Part shown: piece after piece, positions 8,111 to 17,428 of the stretch | Layout of the letters: every line of letters starts with the position of its first letter | Position numbering within the stretch: the first letter of the stretch is position 1 | Assembly: GCA_902634305.1 (NCBI GenBank) | Contig: CACPJJ010000007.1 | Span: 1 to 59,637 of the forward strand | Origin: an uncultured Pelagibacteraceae bacterium | Lineage (GTDB): Bacteria; Pseudomonadota; Alphaproteobacteria; Pelagibacterales; Pelagibacteraceae | DNA: 59,637 nucleotides | Reading direction: 5' to 3' | The notes under the pieces: generated by a model | Told to the model about the DNA's origin: nothing | The model's database searches: none | The model's input: the letters and a program-made list of their open reading frames with translations, nothing else | Translations under genes and position numbers: made by a program

Positions 8111-8730
8111 AATTTAATTCTCTCGTTAAATTCTTTTTTAACAATGTCCCACTTTAAAATTACAGAATTTAAAACAATCTTACGATCAAGGTTTTTTAAT
8201 TCATCAGCTATAGGTGCCCATTTATATAATGATAATGCACTAGGATTAAATGGAAGATCATTACAATAAGTATTCCAATTAATATTTTGTAATCTATCAT
8301 TAAAATTCTTTTTTGCTTCCTCAATAATATCTAATGGCATTTTATTTGTAGTTTCATCATCTAAAATTTTTAGAAATATTTCTTTAGCTTTATCTATATC
8401 TTGATAATTCAAATTATTTTTTAAATAAGAAAATGTAAAGAATGTTAGATCTTGAAGAGCAACTGCATATATATTCCACTTGGCTAAATTTACAGATGCC
8501 ATAAATTCATCATTTTCAAAATGAAGAACGTATCTTGTTCCCATTCTAGTTTTTAAATAGCCATAAAGAGTAACTTGGGTAACCCATGCTGATTTAGACT
8601 GAATAAAATCCTCTAACTCATCCAAATTACTTATTTTTGTCTTTGGTATGAAGGCTTTAAATAGAGAAAAAAGATAAATCTTAAAATCTTTCCAAGTTAG
8701 GTCTTTCCAAGTTAATTTGTATTTTGCCAT
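8107..8730 (-). CDS. Conserved-looking hypothetical protein, 207 aa
   Basis: I do not recognise the family. The protein looks soluble, rich in aromatic residues and predicted mostly helical, with no signal peptide. The N-terminus holds a short tandem repeat [10 protein letters not shown] (15-base repeat with two changes, about 8683-8716), probably a recent slippage duplication. The central part has [28 protein letters not shown]. It converges with acs (4-base stop overlap) and diverges from the DUF4212/symporter pair across 123 bases. This gap carries the strong ribosome site of the symporter operon and no other obvious structure. Association with acetate or small-acid uptake is only positional. 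Confidence 0.7.
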   Translation of the reverse strand: MAKYKLTWKDLTWKDFKIYLFSLFKAFIPKTKISNLDELEDFIQSKSAWVTQVTLYGYLKTRMGTRYVLHFENDEFMASVNLAKWNIYAVALQDLTFFTFSYLKNNLNYQDIDKAKEIFLKILDDETTNKMPLDIIEEAKKNFNDRLQNINWNTYCNDLPFNPSALSLYKWAPIADELKNLDRKIVLNSVILKWDIVKKEFNERIKF

Positions 8731-8853
8731 AAAAATAGCTATTTATTTATTTTATACCCTAAAAACACCACTATTATTAACAATTTTAACACTTTAAATC
8801 TCTTTCATAATGGTTATGGTTTCCGCCAGTTATAACTAAAAGAGGAGATAATA

Positions 8854-9114
8854 ATGTCAAAACAAGCACAACACTGGGAAAAGACCAGAGGATTGCTAAT
8901 TGTAACATTAGCAATTTGGTTTGTATTCTCAATTGGCATCTTCCTTTTTGGCGCTGAAATGGAGTCCATTGGTGGACCCTTCGGTTATCCACTGACATAT
9001 TGGTTTACTTGTCAAGGGTCTCTTGGAATTTTTGTAATCCTAATTTTCTGGTTTGCGAACAGACAAGAAAAAATCGATGAAGAGTTCGGCTTCAGTGAAA
9101 AAGGAGATGATTAA
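8854..9114 (+). CDS. DUF4212 small subunit of sodium:solute symporter
   Basis: The 86-aa protein has an amphipathic start (MSKQAQHWEKTRG), then two membrane segments (about 14-34 and 48-67), with the family hallmark GGPFGYPLTYWFTCQGS between them and an acidic tail. DUF4212 proteins are small partners encoded directly before VC_2705-type SSS transporters, as here; the stop TAA overlaps the transporter ATG (TAATG). A strong AGAGGAGA ribosome site (8841-8848) precedes the ATG. Its G/C-richer codons resemble the porin's, pointing to high expression. Confidence 0.93.
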   Translation: MSKQAQHWEKTRGLLIVTLAIWFVFSIGIFLFGAEMESIGGPFGYPLTYWFTCQGSLGIFVILIFWFANRQEKIDEEFGFSEKGDD

Positions 9115-10934
9115 TGATTAAAGGTAATTTTATAGATAATTTGCCTAAAGTTTATGGAATCTACACAGGTGGATTTTTAGCTTTCATAATCATTATGGCA
9201 ATTGGCGAACAGATGGGTATGTCAGCAAAAGCAATAGGAATTGCATTCGTTGCTTTTACTGTGGCCATCTACGCTATAATTGGTTATCTATCACGTACAG
9301 CACAAGCTGATGCTTATTACGTAGCTGGAAGACAAGTACCGACCGTGTTCAATGGAATGGCGACTGCCGCAGACTGGATGTCTGGTGCATCGTTCGTTGC
9401 AATGGCAGGTGGTATTTACTTTAAAGGTTACGGTTATATGGCACTACTTGTAGGTTGGACTGGTGGATACGTATTAGTTGCATCTTTATTAGCACCATAC
9501 CTAAGAAAATTTGGCTGTTACACAGTTCCAGATTTTATTGGTACAAGATACGGTGGTAATTTAAGTAGATTTCTAGCAGTAGTGGTCTTAACTGTTGCTT
9601 CATTTACATATGTAACTGCACAAATTAACGCTACAGGTACTATTGCATCTGTTGCTTTAGATATCCCATTCCAATACGCGGTTTATGTTGGATTAGTGAG
9701 TATTTTACTATGTTCAATGTTAGGTGGTATGAGAGGGGTAACTTGGACACAGGTTGCACAATATATTGTACTGATAATAGCTTACTTGCTTCCAGTATTT
9801 TGGATCAGTAACAAAATGGGTGCGGGTTTCTTCCCACACTTTATGTTAGCTGATGAAGTTGCGAGAATTGCTGATCTTGAAGCCCAATTTGGTTTAGGGA
9901 CAGTAAAAAACTCTGCGGCTGATTTAGCAACTGTGCCGAAAGGTTTAGCAGGTATAACTAAAGCTCACTCAGCGGTTAACGCTACGCCTTGGGCATTTAT
10001 TTCATTAGCATTAGCGATGATGATGGGAACAGCTTCATTGCCTCACGTAATGATGAGATATTTCACTACTCCAAGTGTAAAAGCAGCTAGAAAATCAGTA
10101 GGTTGGTCTTTATTCTTTATCTTCCTACTTTATTCTTCTGCTCCAATGTTAGCGACACTATCTAAATTGTCATTGATAGATCCTAACTTAGCGACTGGAA
10201 TTATTGGTAAATCGATAAGTGAAGTTCAAGCGATAGATTGGTATCAAAACTGGAACCAAGCAAACTTAATGTTTGTAAGCGACTTTAACGGAAATGGAAC
10301 TCTTGAATTAAACGAGTTTTTCATGGGTGGTAAAGCCGTTGTGTTAGCAACTCCAGAAATAGCTGGATTACCATACGTAATCTCAGGTCTAGTTGCTGCT
10401 GGAGGTATGGCAGCTGCCATGTCGACAGCCGATGGTTTAATTCTAGCAATTGCAAATGCTTTGTCTCATGACTTGTACTACAAGATCATTGATCCAAAAG
10501 CAGAAACTGCAAAAAGACTAGTTGTTGCAAGGGTATTACTTGTAGTAATTGGTTTTGCTGGAGCAACTATTGCGGCAATGGAGATCCAAGGTATCTTAGG
10601 TTCAGTAATCTGGGCTTTTGACTTTGCGATGTCTGGATTGTTCTTCCCACTTGTACTTGGTGTATGGTGGAAGAGAGCTAATAGAGAAGGTGCTATAGCT
10701 GGTATGGCTTTAGGTCTTGCTTCTGGTATGGGTTACCTGATTTGGGTACGAAATGGTGGAAGTGGATTCTTAGGTATTACACAGTTAACGTTTGGTATCT
10801 TTGGTTCAGCTGTCAGCTTAGTATCTATGGTTGTGGTAAGTTTAATTACTTCAGAGCCTGATGCTGCTACGCAAAAAATGGTTGATGAGGTTCGAGTACC
10901 ATCTGGTAAATCGATCCTTGGTAAACAACACTAA
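9114..10934 (+). CDS. Sodium:solute symporter (SSS, VC_2705/ActP-like)
   Basis: This 606-aa inner-membrane protein has about 13 hydrophobic segments and SSS motifs: YYVAGRQVPTVFNGMATAADWMSGASFV, GGMRGVTWTQVAQY and the late GLVAAGGMAAAMSTADGLILAIANALSHD. The family imports acetate, pyruvate or related monocarboxylates with Na+. A large soluble loop (about 350-415) carries a textbook EF-hand loop, DFNGNGTLELNE at residues 390-401, suggesting calcium binding outside the membrane. The DUF4212 subunit is coupled upstream, acs lies 1 kb away, and a strong terminator follows. Substrate is inferred from context; lactate or another short acid is possible. Confidence 0.92.
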   Translation: MIKGNFIDNLPKVYGIYTGGFLAFIIIMAIGEQMGMSAKAIGIAFVAFTVAIYAIIGYLSRTAQADAYYVAGRQVPTVFNGMATAADWMSGASFVAMAGGIYFKGYGYMALLVGWTGGYVLVASLLAPYLRKFGCYTVPDFIGTRYGGNLSRFLAVVVLTVASFTYVTAQINATGTIASVALDIPFQYAVYVGLVSILLCSMLGGMRGVTWTQVAQYIVLIIAYLLPVFWISNKMGAGFFPHFMLADEVARIADLEAQFGLGTVKNSAADLATVPKGLAGITKAHSAVNATPWAFISLALAMMMGTASLPHVMMRYFTTPSVKAARKSVGWSLFFIFLLYSSAPMLATLSKLSLIDPNLATGIIGKSISEVQAIDWYQNWNQANLMFVSDFNGNGTLELNEFFMGGKAVVLATPEIAGLPYVISGLVAAGGMAAAMSTADGLILAIANALSHDLYYKIIDPKAETAKRLVVARVLLVVIGFAGATIAAMEIQGILGSVIWAFDFAMSGLFFPLVLGVWWKRANREGAIAGMALGLASGMGYLIWVRNGGSGFLGITQLTFGIFGSAVSLVSMVVVSLITSEPDAATQKMVDEVRVPSGKSILGKQH

Positions 10935-10944
10935 ATAATCTTTT

Positions 10945-10976
10945 AAAGGGGCGATTGATTTCGCCCCTTTTAATTT
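10945..10976 (+). terminator. Rho-independent terminator of the symporter operon
   Basis: A perfect 10-base stem (AAAGGGGCGA / TCGCCCCTTT) with a TTGATT loop is followed by a short T-rich tail. Such a G/C-rich hairpin is rare in this genome and ends the DUF4212-symporter unit 10 bases after its stop codon. Confidence 0.93.
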
Positions 10977-11003
10977 CTCACTTTTTAAAATATAAATTTC
11001 ACA

Positions 11004-11360
11004 ATGTCTGCTAATTTTCATCCTCTAGTCTATATAATTGATTATATTCTTGGAATAATCATGTGGACTTTGATTGGAAGAGTTGCAATGAATATTTTCC
11101 AAAAAGAAGACTCTGAATTCTTTTTTATGAAAGTGTTTGTTAAATTTACTAATCCATTAATTTATATGTTTAAGCCCATAACCCCTTCATTTATAATCCA
11201 TCCGCTAGTACCTTTATATGTGGCTTGGTTTTTCTTTATGATAAGATTTTACTTAATGCCATGGATTTTGGGTTATTCTGTAATGGGCATGTTGTCTTTT
11301 CCTCTGGAAAGTGAAATTTCGAGACAAATTTACCAATTTTTTAATTCAATTAAATTTTAA
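11004..11360 (+). CDS. Small integral membrane protein, YggT-like
   Basis: The 118-aa protein has three hydrophobic segments (about 9-30, 48-60 with TNPLIYMFKPITP, and 67-95). The pattern of a leading helix, an NPLIYMFKPITPSF loop and a second hydrophobic block resembles the YggT/CCB3 family, whose members aid membrane or division-related processes of unclear mechanism. The match is weak and should be treated as a suggestion. It lies 28 bases before rpe on the same strand and starts a new unit after the symporter terminator. Confidence 0.65.
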   Translation: MSANFHPLVYIIDYILGIIMWTLIGRVAMNIFQKEDSEFFFMKVFVKFTNPLIYMFKPITPSFIIHPLVPLYVAWFFFMIRFYLMPWILGYSVMGMLSFPLESEISRQIYQFFNSIKF

Positions 11361-11388
11361 AAATTGATACTAGTAAATCTAGCTATCA

Positions 11389-12048
11389 ATGAAAAAAATA
11401 CAAATTTCACCATCAATTCTGTCAGCTGATTTCAGTCAGTTGGGAAACGAAATAAAAAGATTAGAAGAAGGTGGTGCAGATATGATTCACGTTGATGTGA
11501 TGGATGGTCATTTTGTTCCCAACCTTACAATTGGTCCTCCTGTAATTAAAAGATTGCGTAATTGTACCAAGCTACCTTTTGATGTTCATTTAATGATATC
11601 TCCAGTACATAAATATATTGAAGATTTTTCAAAAGCAGGGGCAGATATAATTACAATTCATCCAGAAGCGACGGATAATTTAAATGAATCAATCAATCTT
11701 ATAAGAAAACTTAATAAAAAAATTGGAGTTTCTTTAAATCCTGACACAAAATTAAGTGTTATAGAAAATATTTTAGATCAAATAGATCTTGTTTTAATTA
11801 TGAGTGTTTATCCTGGATTTGGTGGTCAAAAATTTATGCCAGAGGTTATAGAAAAAATTAAAAATTTAAAAAAAATAAAAGAAGAAAAAAAACTTAATTT
11901 TGATATTGAAGTTGACGGTGGTATTAACTTTAAAAATAGCAAAATTGTAATAGAAGCAGGAGCTAATATTTTAGTTTCAGGAACAACTATTTTTAAAGAA
12001 AATAATGGTAATGTTAAAAAAAATATTGATTCTTTGAAATTAGTATAA
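11389..12048 (+). CDS. rpe: Ribulose-phosphate 3-epimerase
   Basis: This 219-aa TIM-barrel enzyme interconverts ribulose-5-phosphate and xylulose-5-phosphate in the pentose phosphate pathway. The motifs are complete: ISPSILSADFSQLG, the metal-binding HVDVMDGHFVPNLTIGP, FDVHLMISP, MSVYPGFGGQKFMPE and EVDGGINFKN near the phosphate site. It is followed 4 bases later by the heparinase-like gene and then purH, an apparently co-transcribed group. Supply of ribose-5-phosphate for purines is a plausible link to purH. Confidence 0.97.
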   Translation: MKKIQISPSILSADFSQLGNEIKRLEEGGADMIHVDVMDGHFVPNLTIGPPVIKRLRNCTKLPFDVHLMISPVHKYIEDFSKAGADIITIHPEATDNLNESINLIRKLNKKIGVSLNPDTKLSVIENILDQIDLVLIMSVYPGFGGQKFMPEVIEKIKNLKKIKEEKKLNFDIEVDGGINFKNSKIVIEAGANILVSGTTIFKENNGNVKKNIDSLKLV

Positions 12049-12052
12049 ATTA

Positions 12053-13681
12053 ATGATTTTAAAAAATTCTTTGAATTTTATTAGTGAATTTTTTAATTAT
12101 TCTTCAAATCAAATAAGAAAGATTTATTTAAGTTCTAGAATTTATAATAAAAAAATATCTAGAATTGATGACAAACTCATCGAATATAAACCAAGTCCAA
12201 ATTTGCTTGATTGTTTAATAAAGTATGACAAAAAAAAAAATAATATTGAAAATTTTTACTTAAATTCTGTCTGGACCAAACAAGATATAAAAGAAACTGA
12301 TTATAAAAAACTTCATAGTTTTTTCTGGTTATTTACAATTGATTTAAAATCATCAAAAAAAATTACTCAATCAATTATTTTAAATTGGATAGAAAAAAAT
12401 CAAAAATATAATTCCAAAAACTGGGAAATAGATACTTTATCAAAAAGAGTTATTGCTTGGATATCAAATTCAAAACTAAGTTATGATAGTAGTGATGAAT
12501 CTTATAAAGAAAAGTTCAATAGAAATATAAAAAAACAGGTTAATCATTTAATTAACGAAATAAATAGATCAAAATGGGTAAATGATAAGATGATCGGATG
12601 CGCTTCAATTATATTGTGCGGTCTTTCATATAAAGATGAAAAATATTTAAATTATGGATTGAGTCTTTTAAAAAAAATTATTGATTTTTCTTTTGATGCA
12701 CAAAGTTTTCCAAAATCAAGAAACTTACGACAACTTTTATTTTATTTAAAATATTTTGTTTTAATAAGAGAATGGCTTAAAGAGTCACAAAATGAAATTC
12801 CAGAATATTTAAATGAAATTATTTTCTTCTTAGGACAAAATTATAATTTTACATGGCAAAAAACTAATCAAAATTTATTATTTAACGGAAACCATATAAA
12901 CCCGAATTTTGATTTTGATAAATATTTAAGTTTTCACAACTATAAGTTTAAAAATGAAAGTAATGAATGTGGAGGATATGCTATTTTAAAGAATAAAAAT
13001 GTTATTCTTTCGGTTGATTTAGGATCTTCTCCTCAAAAAAAATTTAGTGGCGATTATCAATCTGGAGCTTTATCTTTTGAAATTTTTTTTAATGACTGTA
13101 AATTAATTTCTAATTGCGGTTACTTCCAGAATTATAAACACCAGCTTAATTCAATCTCGAAATCAACTGCAACACATTCAACAGTTATTTTAGATAATAG
13201 ATCTTCATGTAAAATGAAAAAAGACACTGATGGTGTTTTTAAAGTGGATGAGGAACTAAAAATACTAAAAAAATCTATTTTATCTGAAAAGAAATATTGG
13301 AACATCTCTGGTTCTCATGATGGTTACCTAAAAAAGTATGGTGTGATTCATGAAAGAAAAATAGAATTTTTTATAGAAAAAAATAAGTTTATTGGAACAG
13401 ATAAATTAATCAAAAAAAAAAAATTTAAAAGTTCAAATTTTGAAATTAGATTTCATTTTATACCTGGTACTAAAATAACTAAAACTCAAGATGAAAAATC
13501 AATTCTTATTGAAATAGAAAATTCTGGATGGAAATTTTCATCTAAAGATCATAAGATAGATGTTGAAACTGGCTTATATTTCGGTAAAAAAAACTCTTTT
13601 GTTGAAAATCAAAATATATTTATTTCAGGATTAACTCAAAATGAAGATCAAGAAATTATGTGGGAATTAGTAAAAATTTAA
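12053..13681 (+). CDS. Heparinase II/III-like protein
   Basis: The protein of 542 aa has an N-terminal helical toroid-like half (about 60-270, with HSFFWLFTIDLK and NHLINEINRSKWVNDKMIGCASIILCGLSY) and a C-terminal beta-rich half containing FSGDYQSGALSFEIFFND and THSTVILDNRSSCK, which match the heparinase II/III arrangement seen in alphaproteobacterial genes next to purH. There is no signal peptide, so it may not be a secreted lyase, and the substrate is unknown. The stop TAA shares its last base with the purH ATG. Function beyond the fold is not supported. Confidence 0.8.
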   Translation: MILKNSLNFISEFFNYSSNQIRKIYLSSRIYNKKISRIDDKLIEYKPSPNLLDCLIKYDKKKNNIENFYLNSVWTKQDIKETDYKKLHSFFWLFTIDLKSSKKITQSIILNWIEKNQKYNSKNWEIDTLSKRVIAWISNSKLSYDSSDESYKEKFNRNIKKQVNHLINEINRSKWVNDKMIGCASIILCGLSYKDEKYLNYGLSLLKKIIDFSFDAQSFPKSRNLRQLLFYLKYFVLIREWLKESQNEIPEYLNEIIFFLGQNYNFTWQKTNQNLLFNGNHINPNFDFDKYLSFHNYKFKNESNECGGYAILKNKNVILSVDLGSSPQKKFSGDYQSGALSFEIFFNDCKLISNCGYFQNYKHQLNSISKSTATHSTVILDNRSSCKMKKDTDGVFKVDEELKILKKSILSEKKYWNISGSHDGYLKKYGVIHERKIEFFIEKNKFIGTDKLIKKKKFKSSNFEIRFHFIPGTKITKTQDEKSILIEIENSGWKFSSKDHKIDVETGLYFGKKNSFVENQNIFISGLTQNEDQEIMWELVKI

Positions 13682-15222
13682 TGAAAAAAATAAATAAAGC
13701 TTTAATTTCAGTTTCTGATAAAAAAAATTTAAATTTACTTTTAAAAACTTTATCAAAACATAAAATTCAAATTATAAGTTCTGGTGGTACATTTAAGAAA
13801 ATTAAAAAACTAGGCTATAAATGTTTAGAACTATCAAAATATACTGGATTTAAAGAAATATTGAATGGAAGAGTTAAAACTCTTCATCCCAAAATTCATG
13901 CTGGAATTCTGAGCAAAAGAGGGAATAAATCTCATATTAAAGATTTAAAAAAAAATAATTTTGAAGAAATTGATCTTGTAGTTGTAAATTTTTATCCTTT
14001 TGAAAAAACTTTAGAGCTTACAAATAAACATAAAAAAATAATTGAAAATATAGATATTGGTGGACCAACAATGGTTCGTGCAGCTGCAAAAAATTACAAC
14101 GATATAACCGTAATTACTAAACCCGAACAATATAAAGAACTAATTAAAGAGTTAAATTCAAATAAAAGTAAAACTACCTTAAAATTTAGAGAGAAAATGT
14201 CTGAAATAGCGTTTTCTGAAACTTCTTATTACGATGGATTAATATCTAACTATTTTAATTCTCAATCTAAAAATTTATTTCCTAAAAAAAAAATATTCTT
14301 TGGCAATTTAATTGAAAAGTTAAGATATGGCGAAAATCCTCATCAAGAAGCAGCAATTTATTCTCAAAAACAAAAATTAAAACTTAAACAACTTAGTGGT
14401 AAAAAACTAAGTTATAACAATTATAATGATATCTTTGCAGCTCTATTAATATCTAGATCTTTACCAAAAAATATTGGTACAGTTATAATTAAACATGCAA
14501 ACCCTTGTGGGGTATCAATAAATAAAGGCAAATTAGAAAGTTATAAACTAGCACTTGCATGTGACCCAATAAGTGCGTTTGGTGGAATAGTCTCTTGTAA
14601 TTTTAAAATCAAAAAAAATTTAGCTTTAGAGCTAAAAAAAATATATTTAGAAGTAGTAATTTGTAATGGAATTGAAAATGATGCACTAAAAATATTAAAA
14701 AATAAAAAAAATTTAAGGATTATTGATGTAAGTAATTTGAATGGTAGTAATTTAAATAGTATATCTTCACAATTTAACTCTTTATTAATACAAACTCCAG
14801 ATACTTTATCTTTTTCAAAATCAAATTTTAAGGTAGTTTCAAAAATCAAACCTAGTTCTAAAACTTTAAAAAATTTAATATTTGCTTTTAATATTTGTAG
14901 ATTTGTAAAATCTAATGCGATCGTTATTGCAAACAAAGATACAACAATTGGAATTGGATCTGGTCAACCAAGTCGATTGGATAGCTGCGAAATAGCAATA
15001 AACAAAATGAAAAAATTTTATAATGAAGAAAAAGATGATGAAATTATAGCTGCTTCTGATGCCTTTTTTCCTTTTGTAGATGGAATTGAAAAATTAGTTC
15101 AATCAGGTGTATCAGCTGTTATTCAGCCTTCGGGCTCAGTAAAAGATAAAGAAATAATTAAATTTGCGAACAGAACTAATACTGTTCTAGTTTTTTCAAA
15201 AACAAGACACTTTAAACACTAG
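13681..15222 (+). CDS. purH: Bifunctional AICAR transformylase / IMP cyclohydrolase
   Basis: The 513-aa enzyme catalyses the last two steps of IMP synthesis. The N-terminal MGS-fold cyclohydrolase shows ISVSDKKN, SSGGTFKKIKK, GRVKTLHPKIHAGIL and VDLVVVNFYPFEKT-like segments. The transformylase part has the catalytic KHANPCGVSI, CDPISAFGGIVSCN and IGIGSGQPSRLDS, then DAFFPFVDGIEK near the end. I chose the ATG at 13681, which overlaps the heparinase stop (TAATG) and starts MKKINKALISVSDK; an upstream start would only add shadow residues. It converges with the dehydratase gene, overlapping 11 bases. Confidence 0.97.
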   Translation: MKKINKALISVSDKKNLNLLLKTLSKHKIQIISSGGTFKKIKKLGYKCLELSKYTGFKEILNGRVKTLHPKIHAGILSKRGNKSHIKDLKKNNFEEIDLVVVNFYPFEKTLELTNKHKKIIENIDIGGPTMVRAAAKNYNDITVITKPEQYKELIKELNSNKSKTTLKFREKMSEIAFSETSYYDGLISNYFNSQSKNLFPKKKIFFGNLIEKLRYGENPHQEAAIYSQKQKLKLKQLSGKKLSYNNYNDIFAALLISRSLPKNIGTVIIKHANPCGVSINKGKLESYKLALACDPISAFGGIVSCNFKIKKNLALELKKIYLEVVICNGIENDALKILKNKKNLRIIDVSNLNGSNLNSISSQFNSLLIQTPDTLSFSKSNFKVVSKIKPSSKTLKNLIFAFNICRFVKSNAIVIANKDTTIGIGSGQPSRLDSCEIAINKMKKFYNEEKDDEIIAASDAFFPFVDGIEKLVQSGVSAVIQPSGSVKDKEIIKFANRTNTVLVFSKTRHFKH

Positions 15223-15556
15223 AAATTTTATCAATCTTTGCAGCAAGTACAAAGTCACTTTCATGTAAACCATTTATAGCATGGGTAAAGATCTTAATTT
15301 TAGCATATCCCCATCCAAACCAAATATCTGGATGATGACCTTCCTTTTCAGCAATGTCTCCTATTTTATTTATAAAAGTTTGACTTTCTAAAAAATTTTT
15401 AAATTTAAATTCTTTGATTAAATAATAAGTTTTTTTGTCATCTGACTTTACATCCCAACCATCAACTTTTTTAAGATACTTATGAATTTCTGTTAAATTG
15501 AAATTAGGAATACCTCCCTCACAGGGTATACATTTCTTGTCAGCTAAATCACTCAT
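15212..15556 (-). CDS. phhB: Pterin-4a-carbinolamine dehydratase
   Basis: The active-site signature EGHHPDIWFGWGYAKIKIFTH followed by GLHESDF identifies the family, and the N-terminal CIPCEGG is common in bacterial members. The enzyme dehydrates 4a-hydroxytetrahydropterin, and in bacteria without aromatic hydroxylases it may act in pterin metabolism. I chose the second ATG (15554-15556, MSDLADKK) because AAGGA stands six bases before it; the upstream ATG at 15571 would sit almost on the tRNA 3' end. It follows tRNA-Gly by 16 bases and is probably on the same transcript. Confidence 0.9.
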   Translation of the reverse strand: MSDLADKKCIPCEGGIPNFNLTEIHKYLKKVDGWDVKSDDKKTYYLIKEFKFKNFLESQTFINKIGDIAEKEGHHPDIWFGWGYAKIKIFTHAINGLHESDFVLAAKIDKISSV

Positions 15557-15572
15557 TTTATCCTTATACATT

Positions 15573-15647
15573 TGGAGCGGGCAATGGGACTTGAACCCAC
15601 GGCCTTCTCGTTGGCAACGAGACGCTCTACCACTGAGCTATGCCCGC
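15573..15647 (-). tRNA. tRNA-Gly (anticodon GCC)
   Basis: On the minus strand the sequence folds into a full cloverleaf: acceptor GCGGGCA pairs with TGCCCGC, the D-arm has AGCTCAGTGGTAGAGC, the anticodon arm CTCGTTGCCAACGAG carries GCC, and the T-arm holds GGTTCAAGTCC. Discriminator T and an encoded CCA follow. All stems pair without mismatch. It is the only tRNA in the window. It lies between the TPR glycosyltransferase gene and phhB, all on the same strand. Confidence 0.97.
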
Positions 15648-15663
15648 TTTTTATTAAGTAAGT

Positions 15664-15691
15664 ATTATAATTAGTGCTTTTTTTTAGGCAA
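15664..15691 (-). promoter_or_regulatory. Sigma-70 promoter of tRNA-Gly
   Basis: On the minus strand TTGCCT (15686-15691) is followed by a 16-base spacer and a perfect TATAAT (15664-15669). This would start transcription about ten bases before the tRNA 5' end. It is one of the cleanest promoters in the window and probably also drives phhB. Confidence 0.75.
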
Positions 15692-15715
15692 GAAATAAAA
15701 ATTTTATAATTTTTT

Positions 15716-17428
15716 TTAAATTAATTTTTTTAAATCTAAATAAACATCATTTAAAACATTATCCCAGTTATTAAAGTGTATTTGTTTATATTCTATTAGA
15801 TTTTTATAAAAAGGTGGCTTGTTATAAGCCCACCATCTCCATTCTTGTTCAAAAGAAAATAGGCCCCAAGTTAATTTATCTAAACTTGCAGATAAATGAA
15901 GAATTGAAGTATCTACTGTAATTACTAAATCTAAATTTTTAATTATTGCAGCAATATCTAAAAAATTGTTATCTCCTAGATTTTTAATTTTTGAATTATT
16001 GAAGTAATTTTCATCACTCTTCCATATATCATTTTGAAGACATATAAATTCACAATTTAAGGAGAGAATTTTATCTAATTTTTTTAACTCTATCGATCTA
16101 TATGGTTGATTTACTCCATATATGTTCCCACTCCAGGTTAGACCAACCTTTAAATTGTCAGATTTAGTTTCATTTTTCCATTTTGAAATTGTCTCTTCAT
16201 CAATTTTAAAAAAAATTTCTTCTTTATTATTTCTATTTTGGTAAAAAAAAGTATTAAGAGATACGAAGCTAATTTTATAATCACAGTCAGAATTTAAATT
16301 AGATCCTTTTTTAAATACTTTAAGATTTAATATATTTTTTTTAAAAAGACTGTGGGCACTATCTCTTACTTCAACTCTAACATCACTACATTTTCTAATT
16401 AAATAAAATAAAAGTTTTGAAAATTGAATTGAATCTCCAACTCCTTGATCCTCATAAACAATAATTTTTTTTTTATTTAGATTTTCACCTTTCCAAAAAG
16501 GAATTTTGGAATAGTAATTATCATTTATTTGTAAACTTTTATTATAAAGTTCCCATCCATCTTTAAAATTTCCTTTTTTAAGTAAATTTATTGAGTGTGT
16601 TAATTGTAGGATATTATGATTTGGATTAAGCTTAAAAGCTTGTTGAAGTAAATTATAAGAATTATCATGCTCTCCTAGGCTAGAATAAATTAAAGATAAG
16701 CTAATATGTGAACCAATATCATTTTTATTTTTTTCGCAAAGATCTTTTAAAATATTTTTAGACTCCTCATATTTCTTAGAAAAAAAAAGTAATTCAGCTT
16801 TATTAATAAAATAAATATTATTTTTTATTTCTAAACTATCAGCTATTTTCTGATATTTTTCTGCTTCTACAAAATCTTTTTTTAATATTAAAGATCTTAT
16901 TAAATTATTAATTGTTAAGTAATTAGATGAGCTTATTTCTAAACATTTTAGAAAATATTCTTTTGCCTTAGTATAATTTTTTTTATCAATATAAATATTT
17001 CCAATATTATTTAATGCTTCTTCTTTATTGTAACCAAATTTAATAGCTTGATGGTATTCTTCTATAGCTTTTTGATATTGATAATTCTCACTTAGAAAAA
17101 ATCCTAAATTAAAGTGTAATTTTTGATTTTTTGGATAGTAATTTAAAGCTTCTCTTACTGTAGTTATAGAATTTAAAATATTTTTGACACTAAAATATAC
17201 GTTTGCTAAATTTGAGTATGCATCTAGATAATCTTTTTTTTTATTTATAGAAAGTTGAAAATTTTCAATCGCCTTTCTAGGATCATTTAAACTAATAAAA
17301 ATTATTCCTTTTAGATTATATAAAATATGTAAATCTTGATCAAGTTTATATTCATTGCATAATTTTTCAGCTTCTTTAAAATTTTTTTTTTTAATTGTTT
17401 CAATAATTTTTGTAATTGTGCTCGACAT
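15716..17428 (-). CDS. TPR protein with C-terminal glycosyltransferase-9-like domain
   Basis: The 570-aa protein has roughly eight tetratricopeptide repeats (about 1-300; for example LDAYSNLANVYFSVKN and EEALNNIGNIYIDKKNY). A C-terminal domain (about 310-570) has VYEDQGVGDSIQFSK, VGLTWSGN, RSIELKKLDKI and LVITVDTSILHLSASL, as in ADP-heptose/GT9-type and TPR-fused glycosyltransferases. No signal peptide is present. The likely role is transfer of a sugar to a protein or surface glycan, with the TPRs choosing the target. It overlaps the TPR-sulfotransferase stop/start (17428), so the two are co-expressed. Donor and acceptor are unknown. Confidence 0.85.
   Translation of the reverse strand: MSSTITKIIETIKKKNFKEAEKLCNEYKLDQDLHILYNLKGIIFISLNDPRKAIENFQLSINKKKDYLDAYSNLANVYFSVKNILNSITTVREALNYYPKNQKLHFNLGFFLSENYQYQKAIEEYHQAIKFGYNKEEALNNIGNIYIDKKNYTKAKEYFLKCLEISSSNYLTINNLIRSLILKKDFVEAEKYQKIADSLEIKNNIYFINKAELLFFSKKYEESKNILKDLCEKNKNDIGSHISLSLIYSSLGEHDNSYNLLQQAFKLNPNHNILQLTHSINLLKKGNFKDGWELYNKSLQINDNYYSKIPFWKGENLNKKKIIVYEDQGVGDSIQFSKLLFYLIRKCSDVRVEVRDSAHSLFKKNILNLKVFKKGSNLNSDCDYKISFVSLNTFFYQNRNNKEEIFFKIDEETISKWKNETKSDNLKVGLTWSGNIYGVNQPYRSIELKKLDKILSLNCEFICLQNDIWKSDENYFNNSKIKNLGDNNFLDIAAIIKNLDLVITVDTSILHLSASLDKLTWGLFSFEQEWRWWAYNKPPFYKNLIEYKQIHFNNWDNVLNDVYLDLKKLI

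Noticed and set aside
14541..14936. 131-aa frame opposite purH
   Set aside because: It is a shadow of the strongly supported purH coding sequence, with low-complexity Phe/Leu composition.
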